Of a stretch of DNA of 64,000 nt, positions 1-11,990 are shown piece after piece. Each line of letters opens with the position of its first letter. Position 1 is the first letter of the stretch. Below the pieces are notes generated by a model. The model did no database searches, was not told the origin of the DNA, and was given only the letters and a program-made list of their open reading frames with translations. This stretch comes from Diorhabda sublineata. Taxonomy: Eukaryota; Arthropoda; Insecta; Coleoptera; Chrysomelidae. The stretch is taken from contig NC_079482.1 of NCBI RefSeq assembly GCF_026230105.1, positions 18,786,001 through 18,850,000 on the forward strand, given 5' to 3'. The position numbers and the translations under genes are program-made.

Positions 1-63
1 GATCTAATTGCATCTCAGAACATAAAAGCTTGAGAAACTTTTTTTTATAATAAATAAATATAC

Positions 64-960
64 GAGAGTTCCTAGTTTAGTTTTAAGATATGGCAAAACT
101 GACATTGTCATCATGAACTTTGACATTTTTAATTGTGAACGTACTCAGAACGTTTTGTCATAAGAGTTCTATTCATTCTCCGATGATTTTTTTATCAAAC
201 TCAATTGTTGAAGTACGGGGGTTGCTACTTAAGTTTTAAAATATGGCAAAACTTATGTGAATATGTCAAATCTGACATTGTCATCATGAACTTTGACATT
301 TTTAATTGCGAACGTACTCAGAACGTGTTGTCACACGACTTTTATTCATCCTCCGATGATTTTCTATCAAACTACTTTGTTGAAGTTCGGGGGTTGCTAC
401 TTAAGTTTTAAGATATGGCAAAACTGATGTGAATATGTGAAATCTGACATTGTCATCATCAAGTTTGACATTTTTATTGTGAAAGTACTCAGAACGTTTT
501 GTCATAAGAGTTCTATTCATTCTCCGATTATTTTTTAATAAACTCCTTTTTTGAAGTACGGGGGTTGCTACTTAAGTTTTAAGATATGGTAAAACTTATG
601 TGAATATGTCAAATCTGACATTGTCATCATGAACTTTGACATTTTTAATTGTTAACGTACTCAGAACGTGTTGTCACACGACTTTTATTCATCCTCCGAT
701 GATTTTCTATCAAATTACTTTGTTGAAGTTCGGGGGTTGCTACTTAAGTTTTAAGATATGGCAAAACTGATGTGAATATGTTAAATCTGACATTGTCATC
801 ATCAAGTTTGACATTTTTATTGTGAAAGTACTCAGAACGTTTTGTCATACGAGTTCTATTCATTTTCCGATGATTTTTTTATCAAACTCAATTGTTGAAG
901 TACGGGGTTTGCTACTTTAGTTTATAAATATGGAACAGGAGCAGCTTCACGGTCTATATT
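64..960 (+). repeat. Tandem array of ~172-bp units derived from a mariner 5' end
   Basis: The phrase GGGGTTGCTACTTAAGTTTT recurs near 218, 391, 561, 732 and (diverged) 905, a spacing of 171-172 bases. A shortened copy starts near 64. Each unit reads TIR-like segment, ATATGGCAAAACT, GACATTGTCATCAT, CAGAACGTTTTGTCA, TCCGATGATTTT and then the next TIR. The first ~110 bases match the terminal repeat and 5' leader of the mariner relic ending at 3778 (reverse strand) and the start of the one at 8162. The array therefore seems to be an amplified mariner end with no transposase. The 68-codon open frame at 205-411 is a by-product of the repeat. Confidence 0.85.
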
Positions 961-1870
961 AATGGACGAGCTTGTATCAATACTGACAACTTATAATAAA
1001 AAAAATGTTGAAGCGGTTTGGACAAACTAACTTTGCGACAGAAACTGTTAAAAGTCGTTTTTTGATGAAAACCAACTAGAAATCTGAGTATGTTATAGAG
1101 AATTGCTGTAAACATATGATTTTATTTCATCATAATTTCAGAAAATGAAGAAACGATATATTTCAAGCCTTTACTTGTGGTTACTGTCATTTGGATGAGG
1201 TTGAAGTTTTTAACGTGTTTTGGGATTTTTCATAAATACGTAAAGTAACCGAAATCATGAATTTATTCCATTTGACTTTTACACAATATATAAATATAAA
1301 TATATTGTATAAAAAATTACAAAAGTTTACTCAGAAGTCGTTTTCGGGAATTCATTCTCTTAAGCTCAAGAGGATTAATTAAGAGATGCATTTAAAATAG
1401 GCGGTAACTCCTAACAAGTTTTTTACTGGTCCAATTAATTACATTTATTGTAATTTATTACTTAATTATGCAGCTCGTCATCTTGCATAATTTATAAAAC
1501 CAACCATCCTCGAATCGGACCTCCAATAAAAATAAATAAATAAATGACCGCCTGCAGATAATCTATAAATAATCAGATCACTTACATCACAAAAATTCAG
1601 GTAGTAACCCACGGTCGGCTCCAAATTAAAAATGTATTATAAATAATTCACTGTTTTATTACGACTCTTTATATGCGTTGAGAAGTATTTTAGAGCTACT
1701 CAGCCTTAGCATGAAGATATTATGTAATATGTCAGTTTATACGTTTTTCGTCAAATATTTTTCATTTATATTTTCGTAACTTCTGTTATAGACTTTTAAT
1801 ATTATTGCAAATAATTTCTTTTTCGTGATAATTTTTTTTATTTTGAAATAACATGTGAAAATCAAAATAT
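961..1870. other. Unannotated AT-rich stretch
   Basis: I see no conserved coding sequence, RNA gene or recognisable transposon end here. There are only short A/T runs and a degenerate AATAAATAAATAAATAA tract near 1528-1545. Confidence 0.5.
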
Positions 1871-1912
1871 TTTGATAAAGACCGAAGTAGGGCGAAACCT
1901 CAATTTTTACAT
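1871..1912 (+). repeat. Hammerhead-like repeat, TTTTGATAAAG...CGAAAC family
   Basis: The segment reads TTTTGATAAAGACC, a six-base loop, GGGCGAAACCTC, then AATTTTTACATA. The same layout (TTTTGATAAA, short stem, CGAAACGTCAATTTTTTATC) is seen on the minus strand near 23250-23310 and 52975-53035. It lies 60 bases upstream of a canonical hammerhead core. Function is unknown. I infer that it is a decayed terminal repeat of a retroelement. Confidence 0.4.
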
Positions 1913-1953
1913 ATTATTTTAAACTATTTTCAGTTCGGGTCTCAAGTCCGAAC

Positions 1954-2017
1954 GAGGGTTGTTAAACTGCTCTGATGAGACGCAATGACGTCGAAACTAG
2001 TCAGTAGTTACAACCTC
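1954..2017 (+). ncRNA. Candidate type I hammerhead ribozyme
   Basis: The catalytic core is textbook. CTGATGA (1972-1978) is followed by a 4-bp stem II (GACG 1979-1982 / CGTC 1989-1992, 6-base loop) and then GAAA (1993-1996). A stem III of A-CTA / TAG-T with a 5-base loop leads to a GTT cleavage triplet ending at 2009. Stem I can form between GAGGGTTGT (1954-1962) and ACAACCTC (2010-2017), leaving a 9-base 5'-side bulge (1963-1971). Very short stem III helices of this kind are known from hammerheads in Penelope-like retroelements. The bulged stem I and the less common GTT triplet leave activity uncertain. Confidence 0.6.
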
Positions 2018-2020
2018 TCC

Positions 2021-2955
2021 TTGAAATTGCGAGCCTTTGGGGATGTTATATCGAGAAAAAGGTCGATTGACATCACGATCTTCACAGGAGTTGTAAATCA
2101 ATATTCTTCGAGGCATTAGTTAGGAAAATAGTTGTTTTCTATTTTGAAAAACGGCGGAATACATTTTCGAAATTATTCCAAAGGTAAATAGTCGTGAATG
2201 ACTCGATTTTCGTGTGCCAGAAGCTGTGATTTCAAATTAGTGTGGCATCTCATTTGAGAAAAAATGTCTCTGAACTAGATATTCTATCCATTCTTAGCTT
2301 TTTCGTATATATGTCGTCTGTGATACCTTTGGAATCTTACCACACGGAGCTTTTTTCAGCAATTTTGTGCTGTATAATTAGTCGCTGTCGTATAGGATGT
2401 GTCTGTAAATCTGTACAAATCACATTTCAAAGCGTAAACAATATTATTATAGCTATTAATGTTTTTCTTTTTGCATGCTCAATGTAAGGTATGATATATT
2501 GATTATCGTTTTCCAAAAACACGTTACAAATTTCTTCGTAAATAAAGCCCAATAGACGTTTTACTTGTCCACTCTATCCAATTTTCTGATTACAGCTTTG
2601 GTAATTTTTTGGATTTCATCACTTAAAACTTTATGATACCGTTTTAAAACAGTGTCTCAAAATTCAATCGGGGAAATTACAAATTAGTTTTAAACAAGGC
2701 AACATCTGTGACTTCGGTTCTATTTAATTTTTTTTTTATAGAGGAAAAGATTCAGACCTGTTTGTAGAATGGAGCGATTGTCATTAATAAAAGATATTAT
2801 CAACGATCTCTGAATATAAAAAACAGTTTTATTGTCCAACATCATCGGTAGAATAAAATTTTCCACTTTTTATAATAAACTTCTGGAATATATACTTTTC
2901 ATTCCTTTGAGATAAATAAATAAAAACAAATATTTATAATTGGATATGGCTTAAT
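2021..2955. other. Unannotated stretch after the hammerhead motif
   Basis: This may be the body of a retroelement terminal repeat, but no reverse transcriptase is visible. An 81-codon frame at 2242-2487 has no recognisable domain and I do not consider it a gene. Confidence 0.4.
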
Positions 2956-3778
2956 TGTTTTTCAAAATAATCACCATTAATAAAAATACACTTTTTCATA
3001 TGTTTGAACCAATAATTGTCAAGGTATTTTTTCCATCCTCCAAAACATCTGCTTGAGGTGGAGAAAAATGTTGACCATCCAAATTATTTTTGATCTGCGG
3101 GAAGAAAAGAAATCATTGTATGATTGTTCAAAAACGTTTTCGTTTGTACTGATGCGTGAAGGCTCGCATTGTCGTGGTGGAGACCGATTCGTCTCCTGCG
3201 ATTGGTTTCCCTGATTATTTCGAACACTTCTTACAAACAATTGCTGATGTACCGGCGATATGTCCAGTTATTCCAAACAAACATGTGACCATTTGCTTCG
3301 AAGTACTACATGCGTTAGATTCGGCTCGTCTCATACAGTCGATGTTGTTTAGTTTCGGGTTCATATGCATAGATCCATGATTCATTACCTGTCACGATTT
3401 TATAAAAGTATTTTGATGCACCGCGATTGAAGTTTTTCAGAATTTCTTTGTACCACTCGATAGGAGCTTTATTTTGAGCGATTGGCAACCAAATATTCAT
3501 GAAATATTGAATATATACGTATGATTTCTGGCACAACAGTCAATTTTGGACGATCTCCACGAAATTCATCCTTTAGCGAAGTACGACCACGATTGAATTC
3601 GAAAAACCAGCAAAACACGAGGGCTCGAGATGGTGCTCCAACACCAAACAGCACTCGTATAACAACATATTCTGATTAAGTTCACAATTAAAAATGTCAA
3701 ACTTTATGATGGCAATATCAGATTCGACATATTCATATCAGTGCAGCCATATTTCAAAATTTAAGTAGCAACTCTCGT
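2956..3778 (-). pseudogene. Mariner transposase relic
   Basis: Read on the minus strand, the right terminus (ACGAGAGTTGCTACTTAAAT, at 3778 and below) is a mariner-type inverted repeat matching the array at 64-960. The transposase follows in broken frames. Recognisable pieces are an N-terminal HTH stretch with FEFNRGRTSLKDEFRGDRP and TVVPE (3469-3654), a catalytic-core piece with ESWIYAYEPETKQ (3315-3420), and a C-terminal part around 3050-3200. There are many stops and frameshifts. The left terminal repeat is not found, so the copy is truncated. It is dead. Confidence 0.8.
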
Positions 3779-4439
3779 ATTACTACTGTTACAATAAAAA
3801 CTCTAAAATGTGTAAATTAAAAGATCACTTACCCCATGAATATCACAATACAAATTGTTTTAACCATATAAAGCTATATTCGTTTACATTCGATTGTCAA
3901 TATACGAGAAAAGTGCAAATATCAAGTTAAATAATTTATAGTTGGATTATTGAATTAGAATTGAAATGTTTTCTGAAATTACCAACAAAAACATGCTATT
4001 TAAAAACTAAAATATTCACCAGAGTTGATTGGCTGGGTTGTTTTCTGAGTCTCGCCTGGAACGAACTGGGTGTATCGATGGTATGCTGCCTGGTAAGAGT
4101 TGGGTGGGATTTCGCTACCGATCCTTGCCTGAACCATGGTAACGAAATCTTCCTTTTCGATTTTTGATTTTTAGGAATTACTCCCGACGAACCGGGACTC
4201 GACATGTTATTATCTAATTTTCGATTTGTAATATAATCTAATGTTTAGTCATGTGCAAAGCGTAACTAGAACATTGGATCAGAGCTGGGATCAGTACACA
4301 ATGCAATATACAAGTGAGAGAAAATCTCGATACAACAATAGTTCTATTGAATTCCAATTGATTATTATTGGAAAATAAATTTCTTAAACTTCTTAAAATA
4401 ACGAAAATAAACAGCTGTTCAAATATTAAGGATATTGAT
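3779..4439. other. Unannotated stretch
   Basis: No supported gene. Overlapping open frames on both strands at 3961-4205 have no recognisable motif. Their segment (about 4020-4200) is more GC-rich than its surroundings and may be an old repeat. Confidence 0.4.
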
Positions 4440-5190
4440 TAAATTCGATTTTAACCAATCTATCTAATAAATTGTGTGCGATTTTCGCCGAAAGTTGTGG
4501 AAAAAGATTTCTAAGCTATTGTATGGCTTCTGATGACGAATTTTAGTCGTCAATGTCTTCAATGGGATGGATGGAAACAGTATATGAAGAAAATATTTAT
4601 ATTTTTTCTACAACTACCGCAGCTCGATGTGTTCCCGCCTTATCATAAATGAAAATGAACTAGTGGCCCATACCAATATGTAATTATGGCAGAATCTCTA
4701 TACAACCTGTCATGTTTCCATCAATACAATCAATGCAACCATTAAGACAAATTCCTGATCAGACCATAATTGTACCTTCTCGAAAGGAGTGAAAAACTTG
4801 CACAAGAACGTTAACAGATTTATCCATATTCCTTCTCGTTATCAGTCTAAAAACAATCCATGCGGAAACTCAACTGTGAAGATCGCGTTCCTCTATTCAA
4901 GACAAAGAAACACCTCTAGCATTAAAAAAGTCTTATTATCAGGATTCCGCAGATATTAGGAGGATTTCTACGAGTCGTAAGTTCCAGATAATGATCATCA
5001 ACGACGGTTGTTCTTCGTCTTTCGGCAAACGTTTTAGTTTCCTGGAACCGATTGAGAATTCTCGAAATGACACTTTGGCACACATTTAGTTGATTTGCGA
5101 CATCTGTCTTCGAACAATCCAGAAACTCCAGAAGATTCTCAAGCTAATCAGCATTATTCAATTTTGTACAGACGTTTAATATTTAAATAC
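4440..5190 (-). pseudogene. Tc1-family transposase relic
   Basis: On the minus strand the conceptual translation, allowing stops and frameshifts, gives a Tc1-type helix-turn-helix (DVANQLNVCQSVISRILNRF near 5060-5110) and a linker with LTTRRNPP. A catalytic-domain piece follows (EGTIMVxSGICLNG near 4700-4790), then a D-loop like FIFIYDKAGTHRA (4620-4670). The C-terminal EAIQxLRNLFPQL lies near 4480-4530. Order and spacing fit a full-length Tc1 transposase with no intact frame. Terminal repeats were not identified. Confidence 0.75.
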
Positions 5191-7030
5191 AAATAGAAAT
5201 TTCAGGTAGATCGTTTTAGTTCCGAGTAAAAGACGATTTGAAAATATCCTTAACTTTTGAATAGTTCTATTTTTGGAAAATATTTGGTGATAATATTAAT
5301 TCATGACTATGACTATAATATTAGCACGTATTATGTAAGTTGATAATGGTTGCTTGGATGCCAGTGTAGTTCAAATTTCAAACAAATTAGTACAAAATGT
5401 AAACAAACAGAAGTTTTGTAAAATGTTGTTTGACGAATCGGTTTTAAAGTTTACCTGAGATTCTGAAGCATATAGACACCTCAACAAACAATCAACTCTT
5501 GTTGAAGCTGTAAAAGTATTTAGAATGATCTTTGTTTGCAAACTAATATTCGCAATACTAAACTATAGCTTTAAAGATGGAATCAAAATCAAAAAATAAT
5601 TTGCTCACTTCAGATTCAGAAATCATACCAGTTAAACTGAATTCTTATAGTTTCCTTCTTTTTCTATTTGTTTTTTTATATTGAAGTTCACATTCTCAAA
5701 GTTTTTATCTGAAAAAATATAATGAACAAACTCAAATATTTCGTCAATTATATTTCATTCTTCATTTGCAAATGCCAGGAATTTATTTGTTATTTAGATT
5801 ATTTATTTGAAAAAAATTATAACTTTTAATAGTAAATGAACCTGTCGCTTTTGGCTACACATTTCCGCCAAACAATAATCTAGAATTTTAATTTTCAAAC
5901 GAAATCATATTTGAAAGGGACTAAAAAAAATATATGAACCTAGAAGCAACAAACTCTGAATCGAATAATAAAGATCACAAAACCATTCCACTCGCAAAAA
6001 AGTACAAAAAATCGTAAAATTACTAAACGTAAGTGAATTTACATAGAGTCCACATGCAGTATAAAGGAAATGAATTAGCTTTCACTTGCTCTAATTTATA
6101 TTGTCAGAGTGCGTATCGTTTGCTAGAAAATCCGAATGAAAACGATGTACATGATGGTAATGGCAAGAAAAAATAGGATCTGAAAAGACGTACTAATACG
6201 TATCATAATGAAAAACAGAGTACTTGACGCCACTACGTCAGTTTCCAGCATTCACACCTTCTAATTCCATAATAATATAAAATTGAGAAATAAAATGACA
6301 ATTCTATTTCTGTTAGCAATCGGTAAATATTAACAAAAATCTTAATTTATAGAAGGAACTTTCGATTAAAAATAAATCAAGAAAATATCAATTATTTGAT
6401 AATTTTGTTTTCATTATTTCTTGATAATTCTTATAATAATTGGTTTCAATTTTGTAAGCACTTAATTTTGCAAAGACCGATTGTTGTATTTGCGTTTGTA
6501 GTAGCTTATCTCGAAGATACTAAATCGATGTTATATGTTGTTCCTTTAAAAAAATTTTCAAATTCTGTGGTTGTTGAGAGATCTTAATTTAAATTTCCAA
6601 AAAGTATGACGTTATCGTGATTTAACAAATTTTTGTGTTGATCTATGGCAAGTTCAAATGAAATTTGATATGGAGAAAATCCTATTTTGGTTAATTTAAA
6701 TATTTTTTTCAATAATGTTCAAACTTTCTTTCGTTTCGGCGCATCTACAGCTATACAGGAATTAAATGCAAAAAACCGGAGGCTTCTTGTGAGAAGATAT
6801 CGCTGCTACAGACGGACGGACGGAAGTACAAAACGCGCTTATTTTAAAGACTAAATCTACTGAAATTACATCTACATCATCGAAGTCTTCAAACAAAAGA
6901 CAATGCAACAAAGAAAGAACTTTTTCATTCCATAAGTGTCAAATACCTTGGTCTAAATCTTGATATGAAGTCTGGATACAAAATCTTAATAAGAAACTAA
7001 ATGAACCAAAAAAGGAAGACTTATTAGTTG
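5191..7030. other. Unannotated AT-rich stretch
   Basis: I see no coding domain, RNA or transposon terminus. The 63-codon frame at 6396-6587 is low-complexity hydrophobic sequence without recognisable features. Confidence 0.45.
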
Positions 7031-7956
7031 CAAGGGCGGACCAGGGTCTTGACAAAGGGGGATCATTAGTATTGGAACGAGTCCTCCCCCAAATTCATGA
7101 CATTTTAAGCCTCTTAACCACAAAATTTAAGTTAATTACGTTGTTTTTGACAGCATAATGACGAGTTTTACGCAATTTTTACTTTATATCTCAATAATTC
7201 CTCATCGACTTTAAATCATATATCACAACGTCAGTCAGTATATTGTTGTTTTGTCTAGGGTAGTTCTCCATTATAGTTGAATAACTGAGAAATAATGAGA
7301 AAGGTTTTTATTGAGTCTATTTTGATTTGTTAAATAATTATCACAACGTTTATCAATTCTAATTCAAAACTACATCTTATTAGGTACTTGAAGGTAGACG
7401 GACTAAGGGTCTAACGACAATTTTACTAGAGTAATTTATTAAAAATTAAACTCTGCTTATATGTACATACAGAAATAGATATTAATATAACTCCAACAAC
7501 TATTACAAATTTATAATTCTTCCCTTCCCTCACTAGTTCAACTTTCTTGTCTATCCCGAAAACCGACCGAGACCGACTCTTCAAGAGCCGATTCTTAAGT
7601 TTACTTGTTCTTTTACGGACATTTGATTCTTTCGACTAGACCAACTTTTAAATCATTTACCCATAGAGCCCTAGACCGACTTTCGGTTTTTTTTCCATTA
7701 GTTTGATTTGATTCATATTAATTAGTTTATGTCAGATTCTTCTACTTCTTAATCTTGAATATCTTGAGCATTTTATTTTTGTTTTATTAGGTATTGTTTT
7801 GATATTCGAAATATTTGGTGATATTGGCTCCCTTTATCAACGGTGTAAAATAATTCGTACTTTTACGTATTCCTACTTACGCCCTTATTAAGTTAATTAA
7901 TCAGGGTTTAGGGGGGGGGGTCATGACCCCCATGACCCTCTCTGGATCCGCGCTTG
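7031..7956. mobile_element. Non-autonomous hAT element with perfect 8-bp TSD
   Basis: The element begins CAAGGGCGGACCAGGG at 7031 and ends with the inverse of CAAGCGCGGATCCAGAGAGG at 7956. It is flanked on both sides by the identical octamer ATTAGTTG (7023-7030 and 7957-7964). An 8-bp target duplication with short GGGCGGATCCAGGG-type inverted ends is typical of hAT elements. The 926-bp interior has no transposase frame. A G-run and a CATGACCCCCATGACCC stretch sit just inside the right end. I infer an internally deleted element mobilised in trans. Confidence 0.85.
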
Positions 7957-8161
7957 ATTAGTTGGCAGTATAATAAAAACTATTAATCATGTTTGACATA
8001 TTTGAAACTGCAGTATTAAAATCTAGGGTTCTTCCATTATGGAAGAAGTTTAATGATAATGGCCCGCATTATGAAACCGTACTCTAGATTTGGAAATTAT
8101 TTACATTAGAGGTATCAAAAGAAAAAGATACATTTGAAACTTAAACTCCTTGTTTGAACTA

Positions 8162-9224
8162 CGGAGGTTGCTATTCAAGTTTTGAGATATGGAAACACTG
8201 ATGTGAATGAAGTTTGACATTTTGAGATATACAGATGCATTCTTCTTGATCAAAGGTCATTTTGGACTTAAATTGCGAACATTTTCGTGTGATGATTTTC
8301 TATTACTTTCGACGCGGATTAAACCAACACCAGTGTGTCGATGAAATTGCTTCAACTTTTGGTGATGAAGTACCCTCTCGAGCCACCGTGTTTCGCTAGT
8401 TTTCCGAATTAAATCGTGATGGCACCTCGCTATAGGATGAATTTCGTGAAGGTTATCCAAAATTGGCTGTTGTGCCAAAAATCATAGATGCTGTGCGTAA
8501 ACTGATATTGGAGGATCGTCATCTGATATACCGTGAGATTGAGGCACACCAGGACATTAGTTCCGATCGTAGAATATTCAATATTGCATGAACATTTCAT
8601 TGTCAAAAAGATTTGTTCGCGTTGCATACCGTATAATTTGACAATCGCACAAAAAAGCTCGTAACAATTGGTCCCGCGATCAATGATGGACCTATGCATA
8701 TGAACCCAAAACTAAACAAAAATCGACTGTATGTGTCTTTATGGAAGAGACAAATCCAACAAAATATCACCTCGAAGCAAATGGTCGCATGTTTTTTAGC
8801 AATAACTGGCCATAACTGGACACCGTCCCATTAGCACAACGCAGAATGGTCAATTCTGAATAGTACATCAGCATTTGTTTGTATTCGAAAAAATCAGGTA
8901 AACCAATCGCAGAAGATGAATAATTCTCCACCGCGACAATGCGAGCTTTCACACATCAGTTCAAACAAAAACGTTTTTAACAGTCAAAACAACTAATTGA
9001 TGGGTCATCCACAGTACAGTCCTTGTTTAGTACCCAATGATTTCTTCTCACTCTCGCAGATCAAAAATAGATTGCGAGGTCAACGTTTTTCTACACCTGA
9101 AGAAGCGGCTGATGTATTCTAATCATATGTTTTGGTGATACCTCAATCGGAATGGAAAAAATGCTTCAACAATTGGTTCAAAAGTTTTTATTTGCCTATC
9201 TCAAAACTTAAGTAGCAGCCCTTG
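8162..9224 (+). mobile_element. Mariner element with both ends, dead transposase
   Basis: Inverted ends of ~30 bases lie at 8162-8191 (CGGAGGTTGCTATTCAAGTT) and 9196-9224 (reverse: CAAGGGCTGCTACTTAAGTT). Each is bounded by TA, the mariner target duplication. The interior translates to a mariner transposase with stops: MIFYYFRRG-like start (8289), DEFREGYPKLAVVPK (8435-8480), VRKLILEDRHL, a middle region, then KIKNRLRGQRFSTPEEAADVF and EWKKCFNNWF at 9063-9190. At about 1.06 kb it is shorter than a typical 1.3-kb mariner and is internally deleted. Confidence 0.85.
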
Positions 9225-11139
9225 TATCTATATTGCAACTATTACATCTAGATATACCTGAGAACTAAAAATTTAAAGCCTCAAATATGTCGGAAACAGC
9301 TTTCATGATTTTTAATAATTTTAATCTTCATAATATGACCGATATTATGATTTATTATATAAAATGATAATCCTATAATTTTTTATTGAAATTCTTAAGG
9401 AATGTTAATTATGTTTCCCTTCTACCACTTTCATACTTAATCCAGTTATCGTGTTCCTTTTTGTAAATAATAATCAATAAATACATTTTTGAAATCCCTG
9501 AACACTGTGGCAATGATTTTAATGGCCAAACAACCGTTTTTTGCTTTCTTCGGATCACGCTTTTTAGCAGCATTAAGCAATTATGGCACCCACCTTAAAG
9601 TAACCTATCTTACAAAATGTTGCATACCCGTCCTCTTTCATTAGTTTCTTCAAGTACTTTTAAGTATTTCCGGAGTAGTTACAGTAATAGTTATTTACGT
9701 TATAAGTCCGGGAAGTGATTTAATATGGTACGAGATAGATGTTTATGGACGAGGCGACGAAGGAGCCGAGTCAAGAATATCAAATCTACTACCGTAATAA
9801 TAACTTCATGGACGTATATCGTGATATTTTTTTTTCATACTGTTTTCGGTTTTAAATAGAATGCAAAATTATATTAAAATGTCAAATGTCATATTTGATA
9901 ATTTGAAAGAAAAATAGCTCCTTTGATTATTACAAACAAAGGCAGACATATTGAGATTTTGGAAATACAAAAAATATTTTGAATGGCTGATATTTCAAAT
10001 AAAATTGCTGAGAAAAGTGTGGAAGTAGCAGGGAAAATTATTCCAATTAAGTTTTCGAAAAGGTACGTAAAAGAATAAGGGATGTTTAGCTACTGGCGTA
10101 AGAAATACGAGGGAGAATCTAAGAGTACTGTAAAGTACAAGGACCTAACCGTAAAGTGCCATTATTCGGACTTAAATTAGTACTGCAAAGTCGACTTTAC
10201 AGTACAGTACGACAAAAATGATGTTCCAACATAATATGGTCATTTTGAAAAGCTGAGAGATCATTTCATGAGATGGAGAACTTTCTGAAGGGCATAACGT
10301 AACTCGTCATTGGTTTCTTTACTTATTTTTTTACGTAAAAAATAATAATGAATCAATAATTGAAATTGTTTTCTCTATATTTATCGAATATCGAAAACGG
10401 TTTTCTTGGTATGAGTATTAGAACTAATCTACCAGATCAGATATTTTGACTAATTTAATGAAATCAGGAACATGGTTAACACTAACAACATAATCACCTT
10501 AGTAATCATCAAACTGCCCCAGGATGTCATAATTATCATCATAACACATCAGGTTTGATATTCTTATGTACGTATCTTTTTACCTATTACATAAGATACA
10601 GAAATTATTCTAGAAACAGAAGCTAAGTACATGGCTTTTATGTAAATCTAGTGCAATTAGCAAAATTGCTAGATGCTATCAAAAAAAATTAAGACTGTAC
10701 CGATGTAAAAACTTTCTAATCAATATCAAAAATAATAATATAAAAATTACTGAACTCGTTAAAAAATATGATGAAGTTACGTTCATGGAACAAATCAGGA
10801 GATGGATCTGAAAAAAAAGTAAAATAAATAACAGCAAGAACGTCGCAGTTAAGCGTCAACGCCCTAATAGCATTGTCACGTCTTCGATTAGGGCCTAAGA
10901 GATATACACATCAATATATGTTCAGGCGAAAGACGCTTGAAGTTGTTCATTTTATCCGTATAGAACAGGGGGTTTTCAAATGATAAAGGATTGAGGACCA
11001 AATTTATAACTATCGGAATAATCTCGCGACGAAATTTAATTTTATATTTATTGTCAGGAAATGAAATAAAAAAATTCATAGTTTTATTCAAATATATGGT
11101 TAATGATTCGATTATTTCATAACTAAATGATATAAGGGT
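9225..11139. other. Unannotated stretch with a short hairpin
   Basis: No gene recognised. The one structured spot is an inverted repeat GTACTGTAAAGT (10124-10135) / ACTTTACAGTAC (10195-10206), separated by ~59 bases that themselves contain GTAAAGT and AGTACTG variants. Confidence 0.4.
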
Positions 11140-11690
11140 GAAATAGAAATAAACAATTCGTACAATCCCACGGCCTTCTCAAAAAAAAAACGGAACAGGT
11201 TCGCCCTTTACAATACACTGTCTCCACTGCTTTTTCTTCTCTGGAGTGTATTGGTGGATCCAAGTTTCATCTACATTTATGAATCGATAGAAAAATACGA
11301 CTCACTTTACTTCAACTGCCTCAATAAAGTCTGGGAAATGTCCGTTCGATTGCACTTTTGGTTCAAAGTGAACAAACGCTACACCCAACCCATGATTAGC
11401 TCAAGCACGCATAAGTCTTCAATCAGTGTATCCCAAATGCGTTATTTTCACATGCTATTCGATGGTCGTCCGTTACTATTTCGATGATATCGTTAGTTGT
11501 CGCAGATTTTGGCCGTCCCAAAAACTCCGTACACTGAGTCTAAGAGCTCAATCAGACTGTGCGGAATGAACGTACATAACGAATGTTATGGAATGGAGTG
11601 GGTCAATTAGCATTTTGACGCATTTTCTTGCAAAACGATTTGGGGCCAAATATTGTTTCTAACAAGCGTTTAATGTCGAAGACATCAATT
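11140..11690 (-). pseudogene. Mariner transposase relic
   Basis: On the minus strand the frames give FLGRPKSATTNDIIEIV near 11460-11535, the linker after the mariner HTH domain. The first catalytic block VDETWIHQYTPEKKKQWRQ follows near 11225-11275 and KGEPVPFF near 11190. The third-catalytic-residue region is missing and there are many stops. It resembles a different mariner lineage from the copies at 2956 and 8162, as judged by the TPEKK block. No ends found. Confidence 0.7.
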
Positions 11691-11821
11691 ATTGGACAGA
11701 TATTAACTCAACTACATTAAAATTGCCTTCATTTTCCAATTGATACAATGTGCAAACGTACGCGAAATTGATTGTGAATTGTCGAACAGAAGGGATTGAA
11801 GGAAAATTGTAAAAGTTCATC

Positions 11822-11990
11822 TTCTCTAAAAATGATATCTTGGTTATCGAAACGCGCCTCAGACGGTGTAATTGTGAATATTGGTGTAGTGGAAGTGTAA
11901 ACAGTGTGTTCAGTACGAATATCGTCAGCTGGTTCACCAAGATATCTCAGACGCAGAACTTCTCGAATATTTAGACCGAGACAAAAAGAC
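11822..11990 (+). repeat. Degenerate hammerhead-like repeat copy
   Basis: ATCTTGGTTATCGAAACGCG is followed by CCTCAGACGGTGTAATTGTG and GTGTAGTGGAAGTGTAAACA. This matches the right-hand side of the repeats at 31344, 39531 and 50180. The 5' core has decayed (CTAAAAA in place of CTGAAGA), so this copy should be inactive. The minus-strand frames overlapping it (11689-11995) are repeat-derived. Confidence 0.6.

Noticed and set aside
8767..8952. Minus-strand frame MKARIVAVENYSSSAIGLPD
   Set aside because: Antisense shadow of the mariner transposase; a similar shadow frame appears at 3156-3380 opposite the other mariner copy.
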